Shown one piece after another: positions 22,400-33,568 of a stretch of DNA of 64,000 nt. Where the stretch lies: assembly GCA_037042915.1 (NCBI GenBank), contig CM073193.1, forward strand, positions 5,456,001 through 5,520,000, given 5' to 3'. Both the position numbers and the translations under genes were made by a program. The notes beneath the pieces are model-generated. The model was not told the origin of the DNA. It made no database searches and worked only from the letters and a program-made list of their open reading frames with translations. Origin of the DNA: Auricularia sp. M13 (taxonomy: Eukaryota > Basidiomycota > Agaricomycetes > Auriculariales > Auriculariaceae). Positions within the stretch are counted from its first letter, which is position 1; the number at the start of each line of letters is the position of its first letter.

Positions 22400-23400
22400 G
22401 CGAAAGTCAAAAATGGCCAGCTAACAGGACGACTGATGGAGTAGAATGCTCGACAGATGAAGGATAGACCGCAGCCAATAACACGTCGAGAACTGTCATG
22501 CAGGCGGGCTAGATATCGTAGCGTATGCGACTTGCATGAGCCAGGCGTAAAACGATTCACAGCTCTATAGTAAGAACGGCCAGGCTCGGAGCGCGGAGAA
22601 GCACAGAGCATGAGGAACGGCGACCTCGCGAGTAATGCCACGACTAGACGCAGCGGCCCTGGCGTTCGAGCCGCAAGGGTGCAAGCGGCGAGCACTAGCG
22701 TCACTCGTAGAACTACTTGGTAGCGAGTGTTGAATGTTATCCGGGGTCAATGCGCCTGGATGGCGGTATACCGCAGTGCGCGCGGCGACCAGGGTGCTGC
22801 TTTCAATAGAAAGGAGAAAATCGAAAGACAAGACACGGTTCGGCCTGCTCCGAACTCCGACGGTATCTTCTTGCTCGCACCAGAACGTCGTGATCACTTT
22901 GCTCGCACTATTGTCCATCACGCGGGAGATATCCAAAAGTGCACAATCAGAACCAGTGAATGGCGCTGGTGGATTCATGATTCATGCGACCAAGTCGCCC
23001 TCCGCGTGCAAACGAGCCGGAGCAAGCTCTATTGGGCTCACGATTATTGCTATGATATGAAGCTACCGGACCATGCGATGACACTGAGCGGAGGTCACAC
23101 GGGCAGACTGTCTTGGGGAAAGGTGCAGATCTCGGTCTTCTTTCTACGAAATCTTTGCGCGCGGCCATGGGATATTCTACATCCTCTGGCCTGGGCTCAA
23201 TCTATGCTCGTCATACCCTGAATGGTGCAATTTAGACGACGAGAACGTACTGCGCACACGAGCTCTTAGCGAGCAGTCGATAATAGCGTACTGTACCGCT
23301 GAGTAAACGCACTGTTCACTCGCGTTCCCTCGCGGCAGCAGTGAACTCACATCTGCGAACGGACAGGAGAGCGAGGCAGCCGTGCATTGCGAATCTCCCA
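22400..23400 (+). repeat. R1 repeat, copy c (near full length)
   Basis: Aligns along about 1 kb with the reverse complement of 37990-39115, including the 3' part beyond the GCGACCAAGTCGCC block (AGCGGAGGTCACACGGGC, then TCTTGGGGAAAG and GCGCGCGGCC). No terminal inverted repeats or target duplication were located. Frames in it are interrupted differently in each copy. Confidence 0.75.
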
Positions 23401-23409
23401 GTCCTCGTG

Positions 23410-24540
23410 TCAAATCTGAGGAACCGTGTTTTGAAAATATCCCAAACTACGATTCACCGCGGGTTGCGCAGTGGCCGTCTGCCCAAGTCCCGGATTAATG
23501 GCCGTCCGGACACCGTCTCACTCGCACGTGCACTCACGCAAGTTGAGAAATGATGAGACATGGGCTCAATTTTGACGTTTGCCAGGGCTCCGACCTCCGG
23601 CGGCGAAATCGTGGGTTCGTAGTAGTACAGGAGTTGCAGGGCCTACAAAGACCCCTCTCGCTTCGGTCTACCCGCAAGACGCTTCAATCAAGTGATCACT
23701 GCTTTGGCATTACCACCACCTCTAACCGTTTGTCATCGAAGAACTCCTTGCCGCCATGCGTGCCCGGATTTCTACGACACTGTACGCGGCTAGTGACGAT
23801 TCTGCTCACCAATTTTCCGTCGAAACAATCGGCTTCAGATTATTGAGCAGAGGCGCTTGGAGTTCAGGTCGCTACATGATCATGAGCGGCGTCCATCCAG
23901 TTCCGACCCTCACTCCGACTCATGATCAGCGTTTCGTCGAGAAGTTTGCGCCACCGGACCAGTCTCCGAGCGGGGTTCGCGTGTCGGCCCCACTGGCTCC
24001 GGCGACGCAGTCTCGTTGGCGGGCCCGCAACTGGTCACAATCTCGACGCGGCAACGGCCTCGAAAAACTCGCACGAGCTGAGCATCCTGCACCTCATGCA
24101 CCCGCGCCCCATTCCATGGGTTGCGAGCCCCGTGGAAGTCCCGGCATGTACAGCCATGTGCGCCGCACCTACATGGCGGTTCGTCGGGCTTGATTGTTCT
24201 ACTTGACGATGCGCTGACTTTGGCGACAGGACCGTCGATTACGCTGTCGCGCGACGCGCACTGGCTAATCTGGCAAGGCTTCAGGCGACCGATTGTGAGG
24301 TCGCTGATCATGACTACAGAATAGTGCCTGCAAAAGATTATGGGAAAGCAGCGCCAATGTTCCAGCGAGCTTGGTGGCGCGGGCATGCCGATGCCTCCAA
24401 ATCGGGAGTTCGTAATGACAGAGCCCCTGCTGCTCTGCCTCCCCTGATACACAAGGCAGTGTGCACATCGCCTCAACGCTGGTACATAAGTGGCGTGTCT
24501 CGGCCACACACCCTCTCCCAACCCCACAATTAGTCAGTCC
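23410..24540. other. stretch without a resolved gene
   Basis: Several open frames overlap on both strands at 23.75-24.5 kb (for example a 205-codon minus frame, 23910-24527), but none shows a known domain or a convincing start and splice pattern. No repeat family was recognised. Confidence 0.3.
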
Positions 24541-24615
24541 CCGCCTGCAACGTTGGTATATCAAACAGGCTTTTGGCCCTTGATCACACTCAGCTATTAT
24601 CCACCTAGGCCCACA

Positions 24616-25338
24616 ATGACGCCCGAGGAGAAGGAGAGATTGGAGAGAGAGATCAGCGACCTCCAACGCGAAAACCTGTCCTTGCAGGCTTTCGCAGCGG
24701 CAGCAACAAATGTATGTACAGATCGACTAGCAGGGTATTGCCCACACCATTATAGCAATACGAGGAGTTACTCTCCTCGACCGAGTCCTTAGGCTTACAA
24801 CTGGCATCTATTCGGCTCGCCAACGATCAGTTGAAATCAGAACTACAAACAGTGAGTTTTCAGCAATGTTTCTGCTCCTGACTCATGTACCTCGAGTTGC
24901 AGAAACTTATTGACACGATTGGCCATTGTCCTACCTGTAAAAACCCGTTGCTAAAACCATGGATGTATGTGAAACTTCACCCAAACTTGTACAAACAACA
25001 ACTCACGAATCCTCTCCAGCGTAACTGAGTGTGGTACAGTGGTTCAACTCTGCTAGAATGGGAAATCTCAGCTCAGTGCCCCATCAGGCTGCCTTATTTG
25101 CGAAGACTGTCTGCGCAAGCAGTTAGAATCGGCAAGATTTCGCTGTTGCCAATGCCAAGCTGGTATCCTATTAGCACCTATCCCAGCCCATGCGATCCGC
25201 AAACTTATACGAGGAGTTTCTACGATGAACGGTGCTTCTGTTGAGGACGTGCCATCCGATCCTAAGGCGACGTGGGAGGCCGTTTGCCCTGGCTGCCTGA
25301 TCTACACTGATGATGACCAGCACTTCGTAAGAGCGTAG
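24616..25338 (+). CDS. small RING-like zinc-binding protein (four exons)
   Basis: Exons 24616-24711, 24756-24851, 24903-24964 and 25077-25338 join in phase (introns 44, 51 and 112 bp) to give 171 residues. Exons 1-2 form a coiled coil starting MTPEEKERLEREISDLQREN. Exons 3-4 give HCPTCKNPLLKPW, then SGCLICEDCLRKQLESARFR followed by CCQC. This is the RING spacing C-x2-C ... C-x2-C ... C-x2-C, but the third ligand Cys is Ser and the usual His is Cys. A further CPGC pair lies near the C-terminus. RING proteins are mostly E3 ubiquitin ligases; with the altered ligands, zinc binding may be partial. Coiled coil plus RING suggests a dimeric scaffold, which is inference. Confidence 0.6.
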
Positions 25339-26059
25339 ATGAAAGGCTACCAAATATGTACCGAGCCCGCTAGTCTTCCGGTAAAGGACTTACATTCATG
25401 ATCGACATATAATCGATAGGAAGGAAGAGTGCATTCGATATGACGATATGACGTACTAGGGGTCACTGTTGCCAGTGAGGAAAATCAAAAGCACGCATAG
25501 TGGACAGTGAAGGGGGGAACAGGGAGGGGCGTGAAGGACGGCGGGGTCATCCAGCACGCCGGCCGGCGTGCAACGACGAGCAAAGTCGTGCAGCCCTCGC
25601 ATAGACGGCGCTCGTGGGCTCGACGTACTCGTTACGCAGCTGCGGCACTGGTCACAGGCCGCCAGCAGCGAGCATGCCCGCAGTACGACGCACGGCAGCC
25701 CGGCGGATCCAGCGAGCGCAGCGCTGACGTAGCATGGACGCAGCGACGACGACGCCCTTAAGCGCGGCAGCGCGCTTTGGTGGGTGATGAGCGGGGGAGA
25801 CAAACGGTGCGCAGTGCGCGCTGCAGCGCGCACGGTGCGTCGACGTGGGAGGAAGAAAAGCGGGGGGGGGGGGCGGACGTTGCATCCGCGGTTCCGATCC
25901 TCCGTGGCCCGGGCTTGTGATACTCCGAATAATTGCAATCTCTCCACTTAATTAACTGCGCAACAACTTTCAAGATAAATTCTATGTCCCAATTCAAATT
26001 TATATTTTCTGGCGTAGAACTGCAAACGCAGTTGAGCTGTTGTCGACACAGATATCCCT

Positions 26060-26460
26060 GAAACCGGTCGACCACTCGGAGTCCGCCAGGATTGATGGTC
26101 GACCGGCCGGCCGGTCGCTCGGAGTCGCCCGGGGTTTGATGGTCGATCGGCTGGTCCCTCTTCCCACTACTCCTCTATTCTCGGCCGTCCGGTCCCTCTT
26201 CCCATTACTCCTCTATTCTCCGAGTTTGACGTCCAGAGGGAAACTGGCTATTCTGATTTTAAGCTACCGTAGGATAGGATAGGATAGGATAGGATAGGAT
26301 AGGAGGCGCGCGAAGTTCGCTGTGTGGCGCCATAATCCCGCAGGTGTTACACTGCCACCTGGCTGAACGCAGCATACTACAGTATACAGAATTGGGTAGC
26401 GAGCGCTCACACGTGTTGCACTGCCACCTGGCTGAACGCAATATACGGTTTTGACTTCGA
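26060..26460. repeat. stacked short direct repeats and (AGGAT)n upstream of the 26.5-kb gene
   Basis: Three separate pairs of direct repeats follow one another. They are about 30 bp around CTCGGAGTC and GATGGTCGA (26075 and 26120 regions), 30 bp starting GGTCCCTCTTCCCA (26154 and 26192 regions), and about 32 bp containing CACTGCCACCTGGCTGAACG (about 26350 and 26418). Between the last two sits a pentanucleotide microsatellite (AGGAT)6-7 at 26272-26303. They end about 90 bp before the ATG of the next gene. Confidence 0.75.
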
Positions 26461-26550
26461 TGCGGAACCGAGCGGGCGCTACTTAGAGGCTTAAATAGCG
26501 CGGTACCGCGCAGTTCTTTCTAGACCTCGTCTTTGATTCCCTTCTCACGC

Positions 26551-28011
26551 ATGGGGAAGACAGCTAAGCCCATCCCCACCACCGCCAAGCAGGCCGTGGA
26601 GCTCTATAGCTATCCAGTTGCTGCGAGGTTCCGTTTGGCTCGCAACCTTCCTGATAACTTCGTGTGTTGCAACAACGACGCCGTTCTCCGCGATAAGATA
26701 CTGCACGATAACCGCTACAGTCTATCTTGTGTGTCCCGTTGGCCCAAGTCCAAATCGCCCTCCAAGTTTCCACGAAATTATTTTGTACGTCCTTGCGTTG
26801 TGCCTATCGTGCATTCGTGAAGCTGACGCATGTTCAGCCCGTAATGACCGAAAACGCGGCCGGAGTGATCTGCTGCTTTCTTCTTGCTGCCTACGTGGAG
26901 CTCCCGCCCAATTTGGTGCCCCCAGACCAGCCTCAGGAGGTGCAGGAGATGTACAGCCTGCTGGTTCGAATTTTCATTGCATACCAACTGCAATTGGGCG
27001 CTGTTGTTGGGAAAGCTGAACGGGTTGCCTCTCGCTCCGGTCGCCACTGGGCCGATCACGTCCGCATCATTATCGACCGTCTTAACTCTTTTGCCATAGA
27101 CCCAACTTCGCCGTTATGGAACTCTGCTCTTGCGGTCGCTGGCGCGTTCGCGAAGGTCGTGAAGCATCCAATGCTGATGCCATCTGACTTGGGTATCAGC
27201 TATAACGTCGCCTATCAGAGCCTCGACTTCTACAACAAGTTTGGCTACAGCCAGTGTATCCCTGGTTTTTCTGCTTGCAGCTCGTGCCTTCACAATCCAG
27301 AGAAACAGGACAAGAGGCACAAAGGACGTGCTTGTCTGATTTTCGCGGATCACCCTTGCTGCCTAGGATGCTTTAATCTGCACCGGCCCTCTCGTCGTTG
27401 CTTCATTCATTGCGATCAGGACAATCTCATCGCGAACCAAGGCGAGGTCGATGACAGCCGCGAGAATGCGTCCGACAACAGACACGATCTTGCTGGGGAC
27501 GCCGGCGATGAAGGAGCTTTGGACGAGGTCGACGTAAGTACACAGCTGTTTTCACACATATTGATAGACTAATCGTGAGCGGGAGCAGAGCATGGCGCCC
27601 CCTCGCGCCAAGCGCAGGAAGGTGGCGGCGTCACCTTCGGCGACTAAGCGACCATCCAGGATAACGCGTGCGGCGCGATTCCCCAATCCGAACCGCAAGA
27701 CGATTGCTGCTCCTGGTTCGGACAAAGTCTCCGAGCCGGTGGGGAACGACAGACTCGTCAAGGAGATTCACGCGATGGGCCTCAGGCTCGACAAACTCAG
27801 CAAACAGCAGCAACAGACGGCATCATCCATGCGCGTTGTTCGGTCCCAACTGTCCAAGTTGACCAAGTCGTTGAGCGCAAGGACCAAGTCTCGCGAGCTC
27901 GGAGCCGCGTCCGACGGCACCGGGGGGGAGTCAAACCAGCTTGGACCTGGCGATGATGGATCTGAGACCAGCTCCGACGAGACCCCCTGGGTAGACTCGG
28001 ACAAAGACTGA
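26551..28011 (+). CDS. cysteine-rich protein with basic and coiled-coil C-terminus (three exons)
   Basis: Exons 26551-26784, 26838-27533 and 27589-28011 are all phase 0, with 53- and 55-bp introns; the product is 450 residues. Exon 1 starts MGKTAKPIPTTAKQAVELYS. Exon 2 ends with a Cys/His cluster: CSSC, then a CCLGC group, then a C...H pair, within about 45 residues, followed by an acidic stretch. Exon 3 begins with a basic patch (MAPPRAKRRKV, nuclear-signal-like) and has a heptad-like segment (IHAMGLRLDKLSKQQQQ), then an acidic tail. A TTAAATA box lies near 26490. Agaricomycete proteins of this general plan are known but uncharacterised. A nuclear zinc-binding regulator is plausible but inferred. 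Confidence 0.65.
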
Positions 28012-28014
28012 ACT

Positions 28015-30590
28015 GAATCACAACGGCTGCCGATGTAAGCGCATGTAAGGCATTCGACATATATACATAACGTTGTTGATGTCACGAAGAGCTGAAACGT
28101 CTTTGCACCGCTTCGTAATAAGATAGCCTGCGCGTATGCCTGTATGCATGCTAATAGAACGGCCATGAGGCCTGTAAGGTGCGAGTTTATTGGAGGAGGT
28201 TCATGAGCAGTGCAACAAAGCAACCTTCGTTAGCTGCTGCGCGAACAAGCAGTCTGTTTTCGACGATATGCGGGCGTCCTTGCGGATTTTCGCGAATTGG
28301 ATGTCATCAGCATGGGAGGCAGTAACTGGTTCTGAAATAGTGCGACAACTAATGAGTACTCGTCGATGTGCACAAGTCAAACATCTCATGCGAGCGTGCG
28401 TCAACCGCCCGCCTTTGCCACGGCGGGCGATTTCAGGCTGTACAAGACACATTTTCCCGCACAGTGTAACATATATATGGATCACTACAGCATTGTAAAT
28501 ATCTCATGGGGAAGGAGGAATTAGTCTCGGTGCCAGACCGTCTGCGTAGATGGGAACCGTCGTTTGTTGGTATTTGCGCGCGGAGCCGTCCCAGAAAAAT
28601 TTGATGAATAGCACCACGTAGCCATAGCTGGCCAGCGTGCCCACTAATTACGGCGAGTTGATCTCTAGCTCTTCACACGCGTTCCCAATCGGTATCCCCG
28701 GCGACGGCGCCAGCGAAAGCTTAGTTGGGGACGCGCGCGTACCGTGAGCTTGGTCTCTGCGCCGCGGTTTGCTCAGTGCATTATCGGGTAACGGCATGTC
28801 ATTCGAGGGGTTCGCATGTAGGGTCCAGTGCGGTGCCGAAAGCGATGCCCAGTCCGCTGTACCAGCTGCAGGTATTAGACGCCACAGTCATACGTAAACT
28901 CAAGAGCTACGATGTCCATTAACGCCATTTCAACTGGAGAATGTGCCATCCGTACCATCTTGAACGCCTTCAGCTCCGCCAGCTACTGCAGCCGCTTTAT
29001 GTGATATCGCGTGTTTGGGTGGTCGACGAGAATACGCGCCTGCTCCATGACGCGCCACGCCTGTGAGAGAACGCGCCTTTGTGCAGAGAACACGCCATAA
29101 ATACGAGTCTCGCGCCCTTGGCCTGGTTGTCTCTGGAGTTGCCAAGGCAGTCGAGCACGCCGCCGAGCGCGAGGAAGGCGGTGAGGCGTGGCGCAGAGGC
29201 TGGCGGATACACCCACCGCGGAGCCCGCGGACGAGTGGGACGATGGGAGCGGGGCATGGGAGCTGGCGACGAGCAGCGGCAAGAACGGCGAGATAGGGCC
29301 TAGCGCGGCGATGGAGACGGGTCGATTCGGCGTCCGCAGGAAGGCGTTAAGCGCGGGCAGGAGCGCGTCGGTGTTGAAGAGCGCGACATACAGCCAGCCA
29401 GGGAGCGCGTATCTCTGCGCCGGCCTCGAACTCGGACTGCGGTTCGGCGAGCGCTGGCACTTGCATTCGCGCGCTCCAACACCAGGCAGCCGCTACATAG
29501 TATACCGTCAGCTGTGCCGATTCCACAAGCTGTTAGACAGCGCACATGTATTCCGCGCCAAATTTGAGCTTCTCGCTCTGGGCCTTGTCGCATGTAATTA
29601 TGCTGGACAGCAAGATTGTAGGCAGGTGAAATTTCCGTCGGTGGCTATACTAGGCACGACCAGCCCGACAAAGGACACAGGCGCGCTTGTTAGCAGCGTG
29701 CGGGCAGCATCGAGGCACGAATGAACGAATGAGCGCTCGAATGCTGGATATGAGCCTGTCCAAACGCAGACTGTCGATGATATCCTGACGGCACTTCAGC
29801 GCCATGCTTGCAGGTCACAGCAATCTTTGATACTCACAAGCTTGACGGAGACATGGCTCTGGATCAGGCGCAGCGGCGGCGGCGGCGACGCCGATGTAGC
29901 CAAACGGAACGAAGCAGCCTGAGACGCCGTAGTAACCGGTCCCGACCGGGACTCATCAGGTCTGCAAGGACTTGCGCCGTTCTAGGTGATTCCTCAGTAT
30001 CCCATTCTTTTACATTATAGGATTAATATATCTATAACTTGTGTATAATGATTAGCAGGAGGACACAAGCGAAGTTGGGCACATCCCTCGGGATACGGAC
30101 TTACGCCGCAGGATTGCGCAATCTTATAAGTCCAACAGGCCCTCGCGGGCATTACCTGCTACCTTGCTTGTCCAAGTCAAGAAGCAGACATTCGTATCGA
30201 AGATGGGACTTGAAGGGCGGATTTCATGGAGTACGGACAATTATCTCCTCAGTCCACGCATATTATACCGTATCCTCGGTATTCGCAGACGGAACGTCGC
30301 GTGCATTCTGCCGCTGAGATGTTTTAACGGGACCTAGAGTATTCGTGTTCATTCTCCAGGAGATTTTTAAGCCCTGGTGCCACTGATACCACGCACCCCA
30401 TGCACTCTAGCTGTGCGGAAGCCAGGCTGAAAAGGCCCTTTGTCGCACGAGCAGGTTCAGGTCTTCGCCGCAGTTTCCACGGTGTCAACAAGCACTGTGT
30501 CTCAGTAAAGACAAGAGCGGAACAGACTCGACGAGCGCGAAAGTTTGTGGATGCTATTCCTCGGGGTGTGATTGTAACGAGGATTTCGTG
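28015..30590. other. stretch without a resolved gene
   Basis: A coding-like GC-rich segment on the minus strand at about 29.0-29.5 kb contains YVALFNTDALLPALNAFL in an otherwise interrupted frame. No family was recognised; it may be a decayed gene. The rest shows only short frames. Confidence 0.25.
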
Positions 30591-30597
30591 CCCTGGC

Positions 30598-31070
30598 ATG
30601 ACGCTCTCGCCCGCAGGAGAAGCTCACTCAGGGGTCGTCGAGGCGTGCATGACCGAGATTCGCAAGCGCACCCATCAGCTCAAGGAGAAGGGCGAGGTAC
30701 GCTCAGCTTGTCTATCTTGCTGCACTACGCTTGTACGCACCATATGCAGCGTGCATTGGCAGCCAAGGCTGCCTTCCAAGAGCAAGTTGCGGCGGAAAAG
30801 ATCGCCAATAGCGCGCAAGAACGACCGGCGCAAGGCACGAGGAGCGCGGAAAGGTTGAAGGCCTCCCAATGCATCATGGAACAGATCTTTGTCCGAGGGA
30901 CACATCCAAGGGCGAGGACCGTAACCATCGGCTGGCCGGGGTTTGGCAGCCTGCTCCTCAGCGCTTGTTTTCCTAAAAGCTGTGTAATAGACGGATGCAC
31001 GATGAAAAACAGGATTGCGTGGCGGCTTGTGCGGAGGACGGTCGGCGCGACCTTCGGAGCCCTCAGCTGA
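30598..31070 (+). CDS. possible small helical protein (two exons)
   Basis: An ATG at 30598 opens exon 1 (30598-30696). A 53-bp intron (30697-30749; GTACGC donor, ATGCAG acceptor) joins in phase to exon 2, which ends at 31070, giving 139 residues. Across the junction the sequence is charged and helical (EIRKRTHQLKEKGE, then RALAAKAAFQEQVAAEKIAN), like a coiled coil. The C-terminal third is less convincing. No domain was recognised and no TATA box was seen. Confidence 0.35.
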
Positions 31071-31668
31071 CTAGATTGTAAGCTCGCGCAAGAACAACAC
31101 ATGAAGCGGAGCGCCGGAACAGAAGCAGAGGGCCCTGCCTGCCAGAGAAGTCACATAACGGCGACGACGATGCGCGATCGCAGGGAATGGCGGCGCAGAG
31201 GATGCGCCGCCCGCCGGGAATACTGTAATGGCCAAGAGATCGCCAGCCACAGCGAAAGCAGGAGCAGCGCGTCTGAAGCGAGTTTGTAGGACAGAGCGGT
31301 CTGTTGGTGGACAGAGAGTAGTTCAAGAACAGAATGGGTTAACTTAGCACCGAATGAGCGGTAGAAGCGACAGTCGAGATCGCAGTCCAGGACCCGCACC
31401 GCTGTGCTTTGCACGTCTGTGATGCGTGAACCAGTGCTGGGGGTAATTTTACTAATGCTGGAACAGCTGGGGTATCACAGCTGTGTCAAAAGCACGGCGG
31501 CGATGGTCAACGTCGAAGTTTGGTTGAAGTCCAACCTGCAGGCGCTGTATCGGACCGAAGAACCGCGCTCCTCCGCGGATAACCACCATAAACGGCTCTC
31601 TTTCGGCGGAATGTTCCCATAAAAGGAGATTGTACAGCAGGAGGAACGTTTCGTATCAAACAATTTTC

Positions 31669-33083
31669 AAGACTCTCAGTCACTTGAGATTTATCTCCAG
31701 TGTTCTGTAGAACACATGAGATAAATCTTAAGGTGTTCTGGAACACATATGTACATATAGTATGCGAGTGCCAAGGCACGGCATGAACATTGTAATTATC
31801 TGCGTGCAATCAGGATATCTCATATCACGGCTGTGCGACCGTGGCGCTGAGATGCCCGCGCTTATCCTCATCAGCATTCGCACCACCGGCGCTTATCCAG
31901 CGATCATGAGTGAGCGCCGGCGCTTAAGGACAGTGTATCGGCGAGTGGTTGTTATCCTACAAATTGCAGGCTGTATGTATACGGGGTACTTCTATAAGAA
32001 CCGTCTATACTGCGGAAGGCTGGCACTTGTCTAAACGCAGAGAAAAGGTGAATAGAGCAGGGCAGGCAGCCTGCATATGCTGAGGGCGGTAGAATGAACA
32101 TCCTGAGTCCGAGCAGGCAGAGAGCGCAATGAGGGCTTCTTGTCACTTGTCGGCCCTGAGGTACGAAGATCTGAGGCCTGAGGCCTGAGACCTGAGGCTT
32201 GATCCTTTTTTACCAGCCCACCTTTCACCATAATACAAGAATCATTCTATTGTTCGACGCCAAGCTTGATGCGAGGAACGGGAATCAGCGAGAGGTTCGG
32301 CCGACTTCATTCTCCGCCAGGTCTGTTGCTCTCTCTTGCCCCGACGACCCTCTGGTACGGCCTCCATTTGGAGGTCGCCCGCTTCTTCTCTTACTCGCCG
32401 GTGTCGCCCCATTTGGGGCGGTGCCATCGTCCCGCCGCCGCCGTCATTGTTGCTGCGCATGGACTGGCTCTATACTAGTAAGTCGCGGCACTCGTCCCGC
32501 GTCGTCAACGTGCTATTGGTACGGCGAAACGTCGCGTCTTCATTGGTGATCCTTCGCTGACGGATACCGCCGAGCAGCAGCACAGCAGCCCGCGCGATTG
32601 CTGCGCACACGGCCCACTGAGCGCTCGTGCACTCAGTCCGTGTCCCGTCCTATATAAAGCGTGCGTGAAGATTTGCAAACTGTTGCCAACACTTGCTAAT
32701 TGTTATTTCTCGCTTTTGCCACATTGTACTTCTGCCCATTTTTGCATCTATGGCATTTATCTCGTTATCCCGATCCCCGCTCACTCTCCGACGATCGTTC
32801 CTCCCTGCTATCCCGACTTATCCTCTCTTGTCTTACGCGATACCGGTCTGAATTTATCCCGATTCATGCCAATTCATCTTGTCTTCGCACGATCTGCCAC
32901 TTTTTATCCCAACATATTCCGTCCCTTCATGCCCATGCTGACATCTGGTATGTACTCACTCGGATTTATCTTAATTCACTATATGGTATCTGTTGTACAT
33001 ACTGGTGTTCTGGAATCACATCGGATTTATCTGAACATGCTCTGGAAACACACAAGATAAATCCCAAATGACTGAGGAGGCTC
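31669..33083. mobile_element. 1.4-kb non-autonomous hAT-like element
   Basis: Flanked by 8-bp direct repeats CAATTTTC (31661-31668 and 33084-33091). The ends are inverted copies over about 85-90 bp. Left: CTCAGTCACTTGAGATTTATC and, further in, GTGTTCTGGAACACATATGT. Right, reverse complement: CTCAGTCATTTGGGATTTATC and the matching inner block. Within each TIR the AGATTTATC and TTCTGNAACAC units are themselves palindromic, giving nested hairpins such as 31682-31731. Interior frames show no transposase. The 8-bp duplication fits the hAT superfamily; hAT is inferred from that and not from protein. Confidence 0.75.
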
Positions 33084-33568
33084 CAATTTTCTATTGCGGA
33101 TTCCGTCATGATCATCGAACGCTAAGACCTACTACCAACCTACTACCAAGCTAGCAGGAATCATTTATCTTGTCTACACAGCCACAGGAACTCCTCGGAC
33201 CTGCTGGCCTCGCGTACAAAGTCGACAGTATGACATGCATGCTGTCGGAGCCGCGGAGTTCGCGGTCCAGGCTAACTAGTTGTCGTACTACTCGCTTCCT
33301 GCGGACCCTTCAGGGCGACCTTTGCCGTCTGGCCAACATCACCCTATAGCTAGATGACGGTCAGGAATACATGCATCTCAGCTGCTCTCGCGATAAGATG
33401 AAGCTCCGTGGGACCATTGCAAAAGGGCAAAAGAGTAAAAAAATCTTATTGGACGGAATTGACTGGGAAACACATGTCGACTGGGATACAGAGTTCTATT
33501 TCATCACGAGTCCGAGAGTAAAGAGAAGGAGGAAGTATACTACGTTGATCAACATGCACAGGTCGAAA

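Noticed and set aside
22565-22978. Long minus ORFs in R1 copies as a conserved protein
   Set aside because: The similar translations only reflect DNA similarity; frames are interrupted at different places in each copy, and no start or splice pattern is shared.
26272-26303. (AGGAT)n run as a possible telomeric tract
   Set aside because: Fungal telomeres are usually TTAGGG-type; this is a short internal pentanucleotide microsatellite.
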